From the NCBI GenBank assembly GCA_977006965.1, contig OZ345383.1, forward strand, positions 1,922,001 to 1,986,000: a stretch of DNA of 64,000 nt, in the 5' to 3' direction. Source of the stretch: Phymatolithon calcareum (taxonomy: Eukaryota; Rhodophyta; Florideophyceae; Hapalidiales). The translations under genes and the position numbers were made by a program. Shown piece by piece: positions 33,801 through 43,450 of this stretch (position 1 is its first letter; each line of letters starts with the position of its first letter). The notes beneath the pieces were generated by a model, which worked only from the letters and a program-made list of their open reading frames with translations, was not told the origin of the DNA and did no database searches.

Positions 33801-34323
33801 GCTAGATAGAAGTCAGGAAGCTGCAGAACCTATTCTTTGACAAGGTGATCATAATGAGGCCATAGTGCTGACTCGTTCTTGTTCTTTACTCCTGCCAGTG
33901 TCCCTCAAAGTATGTGCAGCAATGGAAAGAGGCCTTTCTAGATGGCGATAAGCATGTGTCTTGTCGCGAATGTTGTAAACGCCGTATTATATCCATAGCC
34001 ATACTCACATGGTGTTCCTCACTTTTTTAAAAGCGTGGCTAGAAGCAAGACGTGTTTTGTACTGACCAGACTGTAATGCATTCTTTTTTGCTTATTTTGT
34101 GCAGAGGACAAAATCTTGGGCACATGGCGAAGGAGCTAGTGCACCACAGCCTTGGGTGAAAAAGATAGTCGGATCGAAGACACATCGTCTTCGTGAAACA
34201 CAACTTCGATGATATACTGCATCACCATTTTTACTAGCAACGTAATCGACGACAAATGGCGATGCCGATGAAATATTCTCTTCTCGACATTGCTTCTAAG
34301 CTAAAGAGCTTTTCGCGATCATC
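33801..34323. other. Intergenic, no feature recognised
   Basis: It lies beyond the 3' end of the hemerythrin-like gene. No coding or RNA signal was seen. Confidence 0.35.
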
Positions 34324-36762
34324 TTACGAAATATCCACGACCATGCGATTCCGAAACGTTTTCACAATACGATGATGTTCATGTTCAAACATTTCCTGCC
34401 ATTTCGGGAACATACTGCGTCCACTGCTACTCAAATTCTTCGAAATCCAAGCCCTCATTTGCCTCGGATTCGAAATCCATCTTGCAAGAAGCACAACATA
34501 ATGCCTCGCGCCATCCCGATTTCCGTCGTTACCGCTGTCCCCTGCGAACACAGCCACCATCTCCTTGTCCATCTTCAACCTGTCCTCAATTGTGTAGAAC
34601 CCCTTCACAATTGCCGGCAACAAGATTTCCTGGTCCTTGAAATAATTCATGAGCTTGGGCACGAACGTGTCGATCGCCTTGTACACGAGCGCGTAAGTTT
34701 CCTCCGGGGATCGCTCCTTTCGTCCTTCCCACACCGCCTGCAACTTATCCAGTATTCCCCGCAGTTTGTCCTTCATACCGCGCATCTTTCGCAGCGCCAA
34801 TTTCACCTCCCAGTCGTCGGCACCCGCCGCGTCCACCCAAGGGAACACCACCTTGCGCTCCATGTCAAAGTACCGATTAAAAAACTCCCGCGCCACAGCC
34901 CACCAGTCATAAAAGTCACTGATATCATCGTTGGTTATGTCACCCGGGGCACCCTGCTTAGCTATTGCGATGAGGATATCGTACATATCCATGCATTCCT
35001 GACGCACAGCATTGTGAGGCAGCGTAAATGCATCGATAAACCATCTGCTCCGGGACACAGGACCTGCATATTCCGCCAATACGAGAACAGGAACTCTGAT
35101 TCTCGTACTATCTTCCCCGAGAAGCCCACACGCCTTGATTTTCCCAGAGTTGACATCACAAAAGAAGAAGCTGTTACCTCGCCCGTCAATTTTCTCTGCT
35201 GTTACAGGTTCGATAACAACACCATCCGCCTCCCCTTCCTTTTTAGGCCCCGTGGCGGTATGCGCCGCGCTCCAGGCATCAGGTGCTTCCTTCTTCGGTT
35301 TTCGAGACAATGATAAAGCTCTCCCCGTAGCTTTTAACGCCTTTCTAGTTGCAGATTTCTTCGACGCATTACTTGAAGAGGCGATGCTGCTGGTATTGCT
35401 TCTCGTCGATTCACGATCAGCCCTGGAGGTTGGCTGCGAGAATACAGTGCTGAGACCACCCAAACTGTTACTGGAAGATTCATCAAACGGATCATTGGAT
35501 GATTCGGTACAAGGCGAAATCGTACTGGAGCTTTGCGGGGAAGACGCTTGAACGGCGCTAGCCTTCGGACGAAGTTTGGAAAGCGTACGTCCAATGTGAG
35601 AAAGCCCTTTCCTCGAACCGGAAGTCGTAGATGTGATATCCTTGCTTCGCTGCCGATCAATAGACAGTCCCGACGATGTTGACCCGGAGTCAGAAACTTT
35701 GCGCGTCACTGGCGGCTGATTTTGAGGCTCACCTTTTTTCGAACGATTCATCGACATAGTTCGTCCAAGTTGCCGAATTCCAGCACGAACACCTCCAGTA
35801 GTTTTAGTCTTTACAGCCCGCTCGCCAATGCGACCAGAGTCAGTCGCTGCACGCGGTCTTTCCGGTAAAACATTATCAGAATTGGATGTATTCGCGTTGA
35901 TACGGGGCAAGGGAGCATTTGCCGGCAGGTGGACAGTGCCACCTTTGGCCCTCGATTTGGAAAGCATTCGTCCAACACTTGAAATGCTACGCCGCATATT
36001 CGGCTTTGGCTGACCATCTTTTAGTGCCTGTGGATTTGAACGGACATTGCCTTTCCCTTCCGGAGAGCCTCGAGGACGGTCTGAAATGGTGTTTTCCTTC
36101 TCCTCGTCCATGGTCGTTTTCTTCTGTTTTGGGAGTGACATGAGGCGACCAACTGTGGAAATTGAGTTCTTCGTAGTATCACCAGAAGTTTTCTCTCCTG
36201 CAGACGGTGCGGCACGAAGGCGGTCACTGCCTTTGACACTTAACGCCCGTAATAATCTGCTTCCCTGTCGATCCGGCCTGTCGTGATACAAATCCTTCTT
36301 CACCTTACTCACGTCCTTCAGTTTTGATGCTGGTGCAGTAATGTGCATGTACTGGTCGTTATCTTCCTCGTCAAGTTCAACCTCGTCTTCAACGTGCTGG
36401 AATTGGGGACCATCAGATGACTTCGCCTTCCGGGGTCTGTCTCCGCGGTCCTCGTTATCGTCTTTTGCAGTAGTGTCGTAAGGCACGGGGATGTTTGTGC
36501 GCACAGTGTCGGCCTTTCGCATGTCTTCCAATTGTGAAGGCGCAATTGCCTCCTCGGGGGTTTCGCCACAACTTGAATCCCGGTGTACGGACTCTATGTG
36601 GTACACATCGAGAGTTACTTGTGATGCATTTCCGTTTTCGTCCATAATCATCATCACCCGCCCTCGCGGAGGTACTGGATATGGGTTACTCTCATCTATT
36701 GCCGCGCTTCCGGTCCTCGAGTCAGACTCATTGGACGGCACATAGCTCTCGCCGCGTGACAT
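34324..36762 (-). CDS. Large protein with degenerate hemerythrin-like domain and repeated GRxLS motifs
   Basis: A single-exon frame of 812 residues from the ATG at 36762. The first ~500 residues are disordered. They carry six spaced copies of a basophilic motif, (G)R-x-[LM]-S, at about 170-175 (LLRALS), 205 (GRLMS), 264 (GRMLS), 333 (GRTMS), 391 (GRTLS) and 480 (GRALS), most followed by a Lys/Arg-rich stretch. Copies of DRPR..., at least four, alternate with them. The C-terminal ~240 residues are an all-helical domain with PHNAVRQE, FFNRYFDMERKVVFPWV and LMNYFKDQEILLP. That spacing matches hemerythrin/HHE helices, but the helix-2 and helix-4 His are replaced. The paralogue at 37384 lies downstream of its promoter side. 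Function unknown; a phospho-regulated scaffold is a guess. Confidence 0.75.
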   Translation of the reverse strand: MSRGESYVPSNESDSRTGSAAIDESNPYPVPPRGRVMMIMDENGNASQVTLDVYHIESVHRDSSCGETPEEAIAPSQLEDMRKADTVRTNIPVPYDTTAKDDNEDRGDRPRKAKSSDGPQFQHVEDEVELDEEDNDQYMHITAPASKLKDVSKVKKDLYHDRPDRQGSRLLRALSVKGSDRLRAAPSAGEKTSGDTTKNSISTVGRLMSLPKQKKTTMDEEKENTISDRPRGSPEGKGNVRSNPQALKDGQPKPNMRRSISSVGRMLSKSRAKGGTVHLPANAPLPRINANTSNSDNVLPERPRAATDSGRIGERAVKTKTTGGVRAGIRQLGRTMSMNRSKKGEPQNQPPVTRKVSDSGSTSSGLSIDRQRSKDITSTTSGSRKGLSHIGRTLSKLRPKASAVQASSPQSSSTISPCTESSNDPFDESSSNSLGGLSTVFSQPTSRADRESTRSNTSSIASSSNASKKSATRKALKATGRALSLSRKPKKEAPDAWSAAHTATGPKKEGEADGVVIEPVTAEKIDGRGNSFFFCDVNSGKIKACGLLGEDSTRIRVPVLVLAEYAGPVSRSRWFIDAFTLPHNAVRQECMDMYDILIAIAKQGAPGDITNDDISDFYDWWAVAREFFNRYFDMERKVVFPWVDAAGADDWEVKLALRKMRGMKDKLRGILDKLQAVWEGRKERSPEETYALVYKAIDTFVPKLMNYFKDQEILLPAIVKGFYTIEDRLKMDKEMVAVFAGDSGNDGNRDGARHYVVLLARWISNPRQMRAWISKNLSSSGRSMFPKWQEMFEHEHHRIVKTFRNRMVVDIS

Positions 36763-37383
36763 GTTTGGCGGGTGGGCCGTGCGGTGAGTTCCCAAATGAA
36801 CTTGCAAATTGTCACTCGCGAGCAGCGTATTCAGTTAGCGACTGATTTAGATAACGGCGGCACCATAAGTGGGTTCACGTTGAGTACGACAATGATGCCT
36901 GAGTAACGAATAAAGCGCGCTTCGCGACACTCGCTCAGCGTATTGTGGAGCTTTTGTCAAGCGTTAGCGCGCAGTAATTCAAAATCGGTGACTCGAGTGG
37001 CCGATAGAGGTAATCATGACTGAGTTGGAGCTTGAAGCAAAGTAAAAGTGGTTTCTTTGAAATTATCTCCTAAAATTTTTGCACTGATCTTGCTAGGGGT
37101 GCACTGTAGTGTACAGAGAACAAGGTCAAGGGGTTTAGCCCAAAAGTTCGAACATTACGTGGCCGGAAGAGAATTGCCAGGTAACAAAAATATTGAATAC
37201 CCAGCGTAAAACGCAATGTAGTGGAATCACTGCATGTGCTACAAAATGCAGCTTCGGTAGCACAACGACGCCATACGATGCGAAATTCCATAGCTCACAG
37301 TGCCCAAAACTGATACACAAGGTGCACTGCCCTTCCCTCATTTCGGCGACAAAGTCGTGAGTGGCGCGACGTGTAGCCGAAGA
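36763..37383. other. Spacer between hemerythrin-like paralogues
   Basis: Should contain the promoter of the 812-residue gene and the 3' UTR of the 386-residue gene. No other feature was seen. Confidence 0.4.
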
Positions 37384-38544
37384 CTACGATATGCGCGGAA
37401 GAGTGCGGAACTCGGCGGCGACAGAAATGTGCTCATGAAAGGCACGCTTGGAGCGGCGATGATACCAGAAGCGGTTTCGTCTCTTCATGTAACGTCGTTT
37501 GATGCGTCGCTTTTCGTCCTTGAGTGGTATCCAACGAGTTAAAAGGTACATGAAAAGGCCAGGGTCAATGGAATTCTGATAGAACATCATCATGTTCCTC
37601 TCGACAACCGGCTTGTCCTCTGCTTCATGCAAGCCAGCGAGAACACGCGGGAGATACTTCTCCTCTTTCGACAAATAATTGAGAAGGCGAGGCAAAAACT
37701 CTCGAATGCTTCTAAACAACATGGGAAGAATTTCACCACCGGGACGACAGTTAAATAAGGAGAAAACATTGGAAACTTCCAATGCGAGTTCGTTAACTCG
37801 ATTGCGGCGACCGGCCATTGCAACTCTGAAGTTGTGTACTGCGGGGACTCGATCACCATCAGCGTAAACCCACGGTAAAAGAACCTTGTCTTCGAACAGG
37901 AAATAGTGATTAAGAAAACGCTCAAACGTTTGCCACCACATGGAAAGACGGTGTATATGGAGTAATTGCAAATTGAGCCCAAGATGTGCAATCCCTTCGA
38001 GAATGTCGTAGAGATCCATGAGTTCGGCACGAATTGCATTGTGCGGAAAGACGAAAACATCCAGTTCCCAAGACCGACCGTACTCGACGAGAAAGAGGGT
38101 CGGTGGGCGCTCGGGAAGGGCACATCGGACGGAAGCAAATGTTTCAACAGAACTAAATTGACACCAGGCAAACTTCTTCTGCTTCTTGAATTCCGTGGTG
38201 AATGTTCCTCTCGAGGTGGCGGCAGTTCCGGGGTCATAGTTCAGGCTTACGCGTAATGCAGAAAGCGCGCGCAAATTATCGTCTGTCAAATCGGCATTGT
38301 TGCGCGGATGGAACAAGCTGGAAAATGCATGGCGAAGCCCCTGCCATCTCGACAACGGTGGCTTAGGCATTGCTGAAACGGAATATGACCCAGGGTCCCG
38401 TCCGAACATCTGCATCTGCAAATGGCTCTGCGGATAATTGATCAACGCATATTGGTTAGGACTGCCGAGCGAGGTATCTCCGTCCGCGGAAAGCATGGTG
38501 AACTCATCGTCCGAGACCGCTCCCGGCGTGGAAAGCGCGGCCAT
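37384..38544 (-). CDS. Hemerythrin-like (HHE) protein, degenerate metal site
   Basis: A single-exon frame of 386 residues from an ATG. Residues 160-320 form a four-helix domain with PHNAIRAELMDLYDIL (H168, E174), FLNHYFLFEDKVLLPWV (H213, E218) and LLNYLSKEEKYLPRVL (E294/E295). This follows hemerythrin/HHE order, with the His of the last helix replaced by Asn/Tyr. It is clearly paralogous to the neighbouring 812-residue protein: PHNA-[IV]-R-x-E, F-x-N/R-Y-F...PWV and NY....LP are shared. The first ~150 residues are different and lack the GRxLS repeats. The C-terminus is very basic (KRRYMKRRNRFW). The two genes likely arose by tandem duplication. Whether it still binds iron is doubtful. Confidence 0.75.
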   Translation of the reverse strand: MAALSTPGAVSDDEFTMLSADGDTSLGSPNQYALINYPQSHLQMQMFGRDPGSYSVSAMPKPPLSRWQGLRHAFSSLFHPRNNADLTDDNLRALSALRVSLNYDPGTAATSRGTFTTEFKKQKKFAWCQFSSVETFASVRCALPERPPTLFLVEYGRSWELDVFVFPHNAIRAELMDLYDILEGIAHLGLNLQLLHIHRLSMWWQTFERFLNHYFLFEDKVLLPWVYADGDRVPAVHNFRVAMAGRRNRVNELALEVSNVFSLFNCRPGGEILPMLFRSIREFLPRLLNYLSKEEKYLPRVLAGLHEAEDKPVVERNMMMFYQNSIDPGLFMYLLTRWIPLKDEKRRIKRRYMKRRNRFWYHRRSKRAFHEHISVAAEFRTLPRIS

Positions 38545-39487
38545 GACTGTGCTCGTGCGGAGGAGTGCAGCTCGAGTATACAGTAGTTAAGTTATGTAGC
38601 TTGTTGAGCAGACGGAACGGAAGTCGTATGCGGGCGGCATTCTGTTCGCGTGGGACTACTTTTGTACTGTACAGTACAGTATACTGCAAATACTGCAGGA
38701 AGGAACGATCGTTGGGAAAAAGCCATTTTGCAGAATTGGCTCATAACTGGATGCAAATTGAAACTGAAATACACGGCAGACCCCATGGTCACGCCGCCAG
38801 TTTTTATCTCAACTGTACGCTATTTTTGGACCTCGGCTCAGCAATACAGTCTTCCTAAATTCAGCACATTCTTTGATACCTGTGCCCTACCTTCGACTGA
38901 TTTTATTGACGCAAACTTAGTAAAATATTTCCGTAAAACTTTTCGAGCACTCCCCCGTTGACACTTGGACTAATATCATACAAACTTGAAGAATCGATAC
39001 TTCCTATGGTCCAACACTGCGTACAGTGCCCAGCTTTCTCTTATATTTTCAATTTCCAATGTTGGAATTTGAAAAAATTAAAAAAAAACTACTGTACGTA
39101 GCTAGCTGTTCTCGGATGCAAATTCATCTCCAGACAGGAGCACACGTGTGGCCTTGTTTCAAAATCAAACCTTTTTTTGATTTAGTGTAAGTGATTTAGG
39201 ACAAAATGTGGCCCGGATGACGCCATCGCGCCGCGTAATGGCGCCAAAACATGAAATATTTCTATTTTCTGGCTAACATTTTACAGTATTCTCGCCGCCT
39301 ATCATCATGATAGGCGGCGAGAATACATATGATATGTGTAATGCAAATTCGATCAGGTCTCAGATCGCGATCATATCACCTACAGTACCACGAATTGATT
39401 CAATCAGCACATTGCAACTCCTCTGCTTCCTCAGGCGTGCCTGCAAGACAGGTGCAAGAAAGAGTTCCAGTCACAAGGAACTCCATC
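38545..39487. other. Divergent intergenic region with a palindrome
   Basis: Lies between the start of the HHE gene (minus) and the start of the ZNF706-like gene (plus), so it should hold both promoters. It contains CTGTACAGTACAGTATACTG at about 38665 and the palindrome at 39286. Confidence 0.45.
39286..39326. repeat. 41-bp perfect palindrome
   Basis: Perfect 20-nt arms (left arm GTATTCTCGCCGCCTATCAT) around a single C, about 160 bp upstream of the ZNF706-like start codon. Confidence 0.9.
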
Positions 39488-39868
39488 ATGGGCGGCGGAA
39501 ATGGCATGAAATCGAAAACCAAACGGGACCGCAATGCAGCTAAGGCGGCAAAGGCAAACGGCAAATCATCCCAGCTCGCGTCCAACTCCCAGGCCATGAA
39601 TATTGTTTGCAAAATTTGCAGAGCCGTAAGTTATTCTGTACAAGAACCCTTGCCCAAGCCCAAGCCCAAGCAGAACCATTCCACATTCACTCCTCCATAT
39701 AGCATGTACAGTATGCTAACACGGCTATTTTTGCTTTCGGTCTGAAAACTGCTGCGAAAATGACAGTCTTTTATGTGTACAATGACGGAGGCTTCTCTTC
39801 GCCAGCACGTCGAAAATAAACACCCCAAGAAGGCCGCGTCGGATTGCTTCGACAAATTGTCTTCGTAA
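39488..39868 (+). CDS. ZNF706/SERF-like small zinc-finger protein, two exons
   Basis: Exon 1 (39488-39625) and exon 2 (39767-39868) join in phase 0 across a 141-nt intron (GTAAGT to TGACAG), giving 79 residues. The N-terminus, MGGGNGMKSKTKRDRNAAKA, is the 4F5/SERF-type basic helix with Gly-rich start. It is followed by GKSSQLASNSQAM and one zinc finger CKIC ... LRQHVENKHPKK, then SDCF. This is the layout of human ZNF706 and plant At2g23090-type proteins, which are 75-80 residues. The family is linked to nuclear regulation and to modulating protein aggregation; its role here is inferred. The stop lies 90 bp from the convergent RPB3 stop. Confidence 0.92.
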
Positions 39869-39958
39869 TGCATGTGCCTCTTGCAGTACTGAGCGATTCC
39901 AGTCCACTTGTTAGGTCAGGTCAACATGTTCCCCAGCGCCTACGTCACAGTAATCAGT

Positions 39959-40942
39959 TTACCCCAAGTATTCCCCCTGCCCGATGTAGCTCAGATGCCC
40001 TTGCAAGTCATTGAGCTTGCCTGCTAAAACCTGTAACGCAGTTTGCAGCACAACTCTAGGGGTGAGAGAACCTGTAGTCTCACATGTAAAATCGAAGCTT
40101 TCTGCTTTTTGATTGTACTTGACAACGTCGCTCGCAGATCCACCAGCTTCCTCCGCCAACTGACCCGCCTTTCTACTGGTGTCCGGACTTACTGCGATCC
40201 GTCCGTACTGAAACGGCAATTCGTATTCCAAAAATCCAGTTTCCTCATCTATCCGCAACAAACCCTCGGATGCTGCCAACAATTCCCTTTTCTTATCGTC
40301 CGTTAGCAACTCGTTCAGTTTGTTCAACTGCAACTCAACGGCTGGAGGATTAATGCGATATGAAACAGTGCAAACCGGTGACCATTTTGCATGGTCCTTC
40401 CCAATTCCCTTCTTCGCAATTGCGGTCATGTCGATAACCTGACCTTCCGACAACCTGGCAATCACAATGCCCCGCATATCGCTTTCCGGTACAGCAGCTG
40501 GAGTCCCAGAATCATGTACAGGTTTCACTGTGCCTGTGAGGGGCGTCTCGTGGTGTTGGAAGACATCTCTGGAAGTCACGACTACAACTTCACCTCCCTG
40601 CTTCGATTCGCCCTTCACGTGGAACTCAACTGAGCATTTATCGCAATGCTCTTCACATTCCGTGCAATCTCGGCTGTAAGAGAAGTCTCCCACTCTTTCC
40701 GAACATAATGGGATAAGTCCCAGACGATGCACAATATATTCATCGTGCAGGGCGGACGTGTTTTGCTCCACCGTCACGAGGTCGATGGCCATTGTTGGCA
40801 CCTCTGCAATCATGATCCGTCGAATTGCATTTGCCATCGATACATCCGTACCAGTCAGAGTGAACTGCAACTCAAATCTGTTCGCCTGAGTCCCAGTGGG
40901 CTGTGCCTTGACGTCAAGGTTGGGTAGTCTGCCATAAACCAT
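39959..40942 (-). CDS. RPB3: RNA polymerase II subunit RPB3
   Basis: A single-exon frame of 327 residues from an ATG. The alpha-like fold is clear: SMANAIRRIMIAEVPTMAIDLVTVEQNTSALHDE early in the protein, and HRLGLIPL. The RPB3 zinc loop CTECEEHCDKC follows, then the domain-2 end AKKGIGKDHAKWSPV. The final helix GSLTPRVVLQTALQVLAGKL makes the heterodimer interface with RPB11. These distinguish RPB3 from the Pol I/III subunit AC40. It is essential for assembly of nuclear RNA polymerase II. Length is slightly above the human protein (275), with short insertions around residues 120-170 and 200-250. Confidence 0.95.
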   Translation of the reverse strand: MVYGRLPNLDVKAQPTGTQANRFELQFTLTGTDVSMANAIRRIMIAEVPTMAIDLVTVEQNTSALHDEYIVHRLGLIPLCSERVGDFSYSRDCTECEEHCDKCSVEFHVKGESKQGGEVVVVTSRDVFQHHETPLTGTVKPVHDSGTPAAVPESDMRGIVIARLSEGQVIDMTAIAKKGIGKDHAKWSPVCTVSYRINPPAVELQLNKLNELLTDDKKRELLAASEGLLRIDEETGFLEYELPFQYGRIAVSPDTSRKAGQLAEEAGGSASDVVKYNQKAESFDFTCETTGSLTPRVVLQTALQVLAGKLNDLQGHLSYIGQGEYLG

Positions 40943-41357
40943 TATTGCTTTGGCTTGGTGGCCTCCTTCGCGAAATCAATGTGCGGCGCTCGCTGGTCGT
41001 CGTCGTCTCGGTGCAAGTTGAAATAATGCGGACAATGCAATGTCGTAGCGCTTCGCGTAATAGATCTTCTTCGCTGTTGGCTCTGAGGCACGGAGAGTGA
41101 GGATTACGGGCCAACTCTAGACGAGTACCCCAGTTAATGCATGTCCTTTGGTGAGCAGCGCAAACGGCACCCACGCACGACGGGGACACGTGTACGGGAT
41201 TCAAATTTAGCCGATATCGGGACATACTTTTGCACACACACACACAAATATGTATGTATGGAGCTGGCCACACATCGCAATATAATTGGCCATACAAATA
41301 AGATGTATTTAAATAAGCTAGGTTCTGCGTTTCCTTGCGCGAAGCATATAGATGCAA
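40943..41357. other. Intergenic between RPB3 and tRNA-Ile
   Basis: Contains the RPB3 promoter region and a short CA repeat near 41235. No other gene seen. Confidence 0.4.
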
Positions 41358-41491
41358 CTCCCAGTAGCTCAATCGGTTTCCTTTTAGTGATTCTTGCCCG
41401 ATAATGCATAAACAGTGCAATCGCCGAGCATCGGTCTTATGAGCCGAAGGTTGCGAGTTCAACTTCCGAAATGAGCACCTCGCCTGGGAGA
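41358..41491 (+). tRNA. tRNA-Ile(UAU) with insertions in D-loop and T-loop
   Basis: Every stem of a tRNA can be placed. Acceptor CTCCCAG (41358-41364) pairs with CTGGGAG (41484-41490), with discriminator A41491. D-stem GCTC (41367-41370) pairs with GAGC (41426-41429). Anticodon stem TCGGT pairs with GCCGA around the loop CTTATGA, giving anticodon UAU after U33. The variable loop is AGGTT. T-stem GCGAG (41453-41457) pairs with CTCGC (41479-41483). The D-loop spans 55 nt instead of about 9, and the T-loop 21 nt instead of 7, implying introns of about 46 and 14 nt at non-canonical places. The usual 37/38 intron of eukaryotic tRNA-Ile(UAU) is absent. A TTTT terminator follows at 41494. Confidence 0.85.
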
Positions 41492-41802
41492 ACTTTTAAC
41501 CAGTCGCAAATCAGCAACATCTGGATTTCTTTATGCATGTCGTGGCTACCACCCACAGCGCGCCCAGAGGCTTCCAAACGGTCATCGACAATCACGCACG
41601 ATTTCGCATTTGCATGGAAACTGGAGAAGAAACCATTTTAGTACAAGTCTTTCCGTCAAGAATAAGGCTCCTGAGCTTTTACAACTGCGTTGAACTTGGA
41701 CGCCTTGACATAGCATCTATGCAAATTATATGCTTTACCAGCAGAATGTGCACCGCGAGTCTAATGCTGCGAAAGTACAAACCATTCAGCCTGATGCACT
41801 TT

Positions 41803-42334
41803 TCAACACACAATGTCCATAGCAAACAGCGCATAGCTCTCACATCGACTACTCCAGTTCATTTTGGCAGTAAGTAGACTTTTATCAGCCAGCAAAAACC
41901 CGAGCGTGGAAAGCTCCGCCCGTAACTTGGCAGCATTTCCGAGATCATGACGAACGCCGACAACAAGGGTACAGCATTGTATCCTTGTCGCCATACTCAA
42001 CAATTCAGGAATAACGCGCCTGGCTTCTCCGCACCGCCCGCTCGCTTCCGCAAAGAGGGTATTCGCACATACAAAGACCGGCCACGATGATTTCCCGTTC
42101 GCACTTCGGATTGACAGGGAATCAGCCGAATCTGCCACGCCGGCCCCAAAAAGACGCTCCCGGAAACCGCTGCTGCACGGAGCACGTTCTGCTTTGCGTG
42201 TTCGGCTTGTCGCAGGAACCGACTCGTCGGTAGTCTTCGTATGGGAACACGACGGCTCCAGACGGACGTCAAAAGCACCGCCCCGCCGGCGCGGGTTTAC
42301 TGCATGCCGTGCTTAACGACTTCGATGTCACCAT
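41803..42334 (-). CDS. Ornithine decarboxylase antizyme-like, +1 frameshift gene
   Basis: ORF1 (42334-42272) starts at an ATG, encodes 21 residues and stops at a TGA in the context TGC TTT TGA C. ORF2 lies in the +1 frame. It reads on from GAC (42270) for 155 residues to 41803 and has no ATG before its middle. Skipping the T of the stop codon fuses them into 176 residues. The ORF2 C-terminal half resembles the antizyme domain: IPELLSMATRIQCCTLVVGV, then an R..D..KL R.ELSTLGF segment and a final SYALFAM strand. In antizymes, polyamines promote this +1 shift, and the product inhibits ornithine decarboxylase and sends it to the proteasome. ORF1 is shorter than usual. An intron or sequencing error is the alternative to frameshifting. 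Confidence 0.6.
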
Positions 42335-43176
42335 TGTGCCCTGCTCTGTCGTTCTTTTTGTTGTACCACTTGGACGTTGACGATTTCGGCACGCGACGAG
42401 AAGTTTAGCGAGCTTGCTCAAGGGTAGATTCCGTTCCGCATACCAAACAAATCGGTTTTCTTCTTTCAGAAAAATGCAAAAATATTTTGAAAATATTGTT
42501 ATGCTTCCACAGTGGACCACAGTAGCCCCTCCCTCAAAACCTGGGTAATTCCGCAGCCTGGGTGATTCTCACCCAAGAGGCTACAATGCAACCGGAGTTT
42601 CAAGGAATAAGAAAGGGGCTACGGCTTTTTCCACCAAATGGCGATACTGGAGATGGAGGAGATGTAAAAAACATCAGCGTCGCTTTTGCAATTTACTTCA
42701 TCATGACCAAAGAACGGTACTGTTTCTCATGTTGCAATGGAGGAGGGATCAAGCAACGAACACCAACCTTTTAGACGCACCTAAAATTAAGTGGTCCGCC
42801 TCTGAAGCCTCTCAGTTCATTTTGGACTTCTCTCAGTCAGTGGAGTTAATTCAGGAATGAAAGGCTAAGTGACTTAAACGACTGTTCCAGGTCCACGCAT
42901 CTGACGTCAAGTTTCTGAGGGATCCTAAAAATATAGACTATAACATTGATAAAACCACAGCTTCGGGAAAAATAGGGGCCTGTGTAAGTGCAGCAACACA
43001 TGGGTAGAATACAAACGGGACAAGAGGAACATGGGTGCTCTTCGCCCACATTGAGTTGCACTCGAGCACAAGTCGCCTGTGCCTTGTAGAAAAGAGAAGG
43101 AAACGAAGATCTCACGGTAGGGTTGTACTGAAGGCAGCCAACTCATGACAAACTGCAGGAAATTTCTTCACAGGGG
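42335..43176. other. Intergenic upstream of the antizyme-like gene
   Basis: Holds the putative antizyme promoter and leader, plus a small hairpin TGGGTGAttcTCACCCA near 42560. No other gene seen. Confidence 0.35.
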
Positions 43177-43445
43177 GGAACTTTTTTATGACAAGTAAGC
43201 CCCACAGTCATGCGAATATACGGGCAAAGCTTCTTCAGGTGCTACGCACAATAGGGCGACTCTTCTCTTATGTCTAGTGTTCTATCTGAGCCCCTAGCAT
43301 GTACTCGATTGTTTTTGATAACTCTTGCTAAAAAGTTTCCGAAACGTCGCTTTTTCTTTCAGTGCAAGCCTTCTTCATTCTGCATACTCTCGATGATGTC
43401 ATTGCTGAAGAGCAAATGGACATCTAGTGCCTTCTCAGTTGCCGC
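43177..43445 (-). repeat. Dispersed repeat family, copy 2
   Basis: Homologous to 31437-31700 (see that entry). The minus-strand reading frame seen in copy 1 is interrupted by stops here. It ends immediately before the stop codon of the C11orf68-like gene. Confidence 0.6.
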
Positions 43446-43450
43446 TCTAT

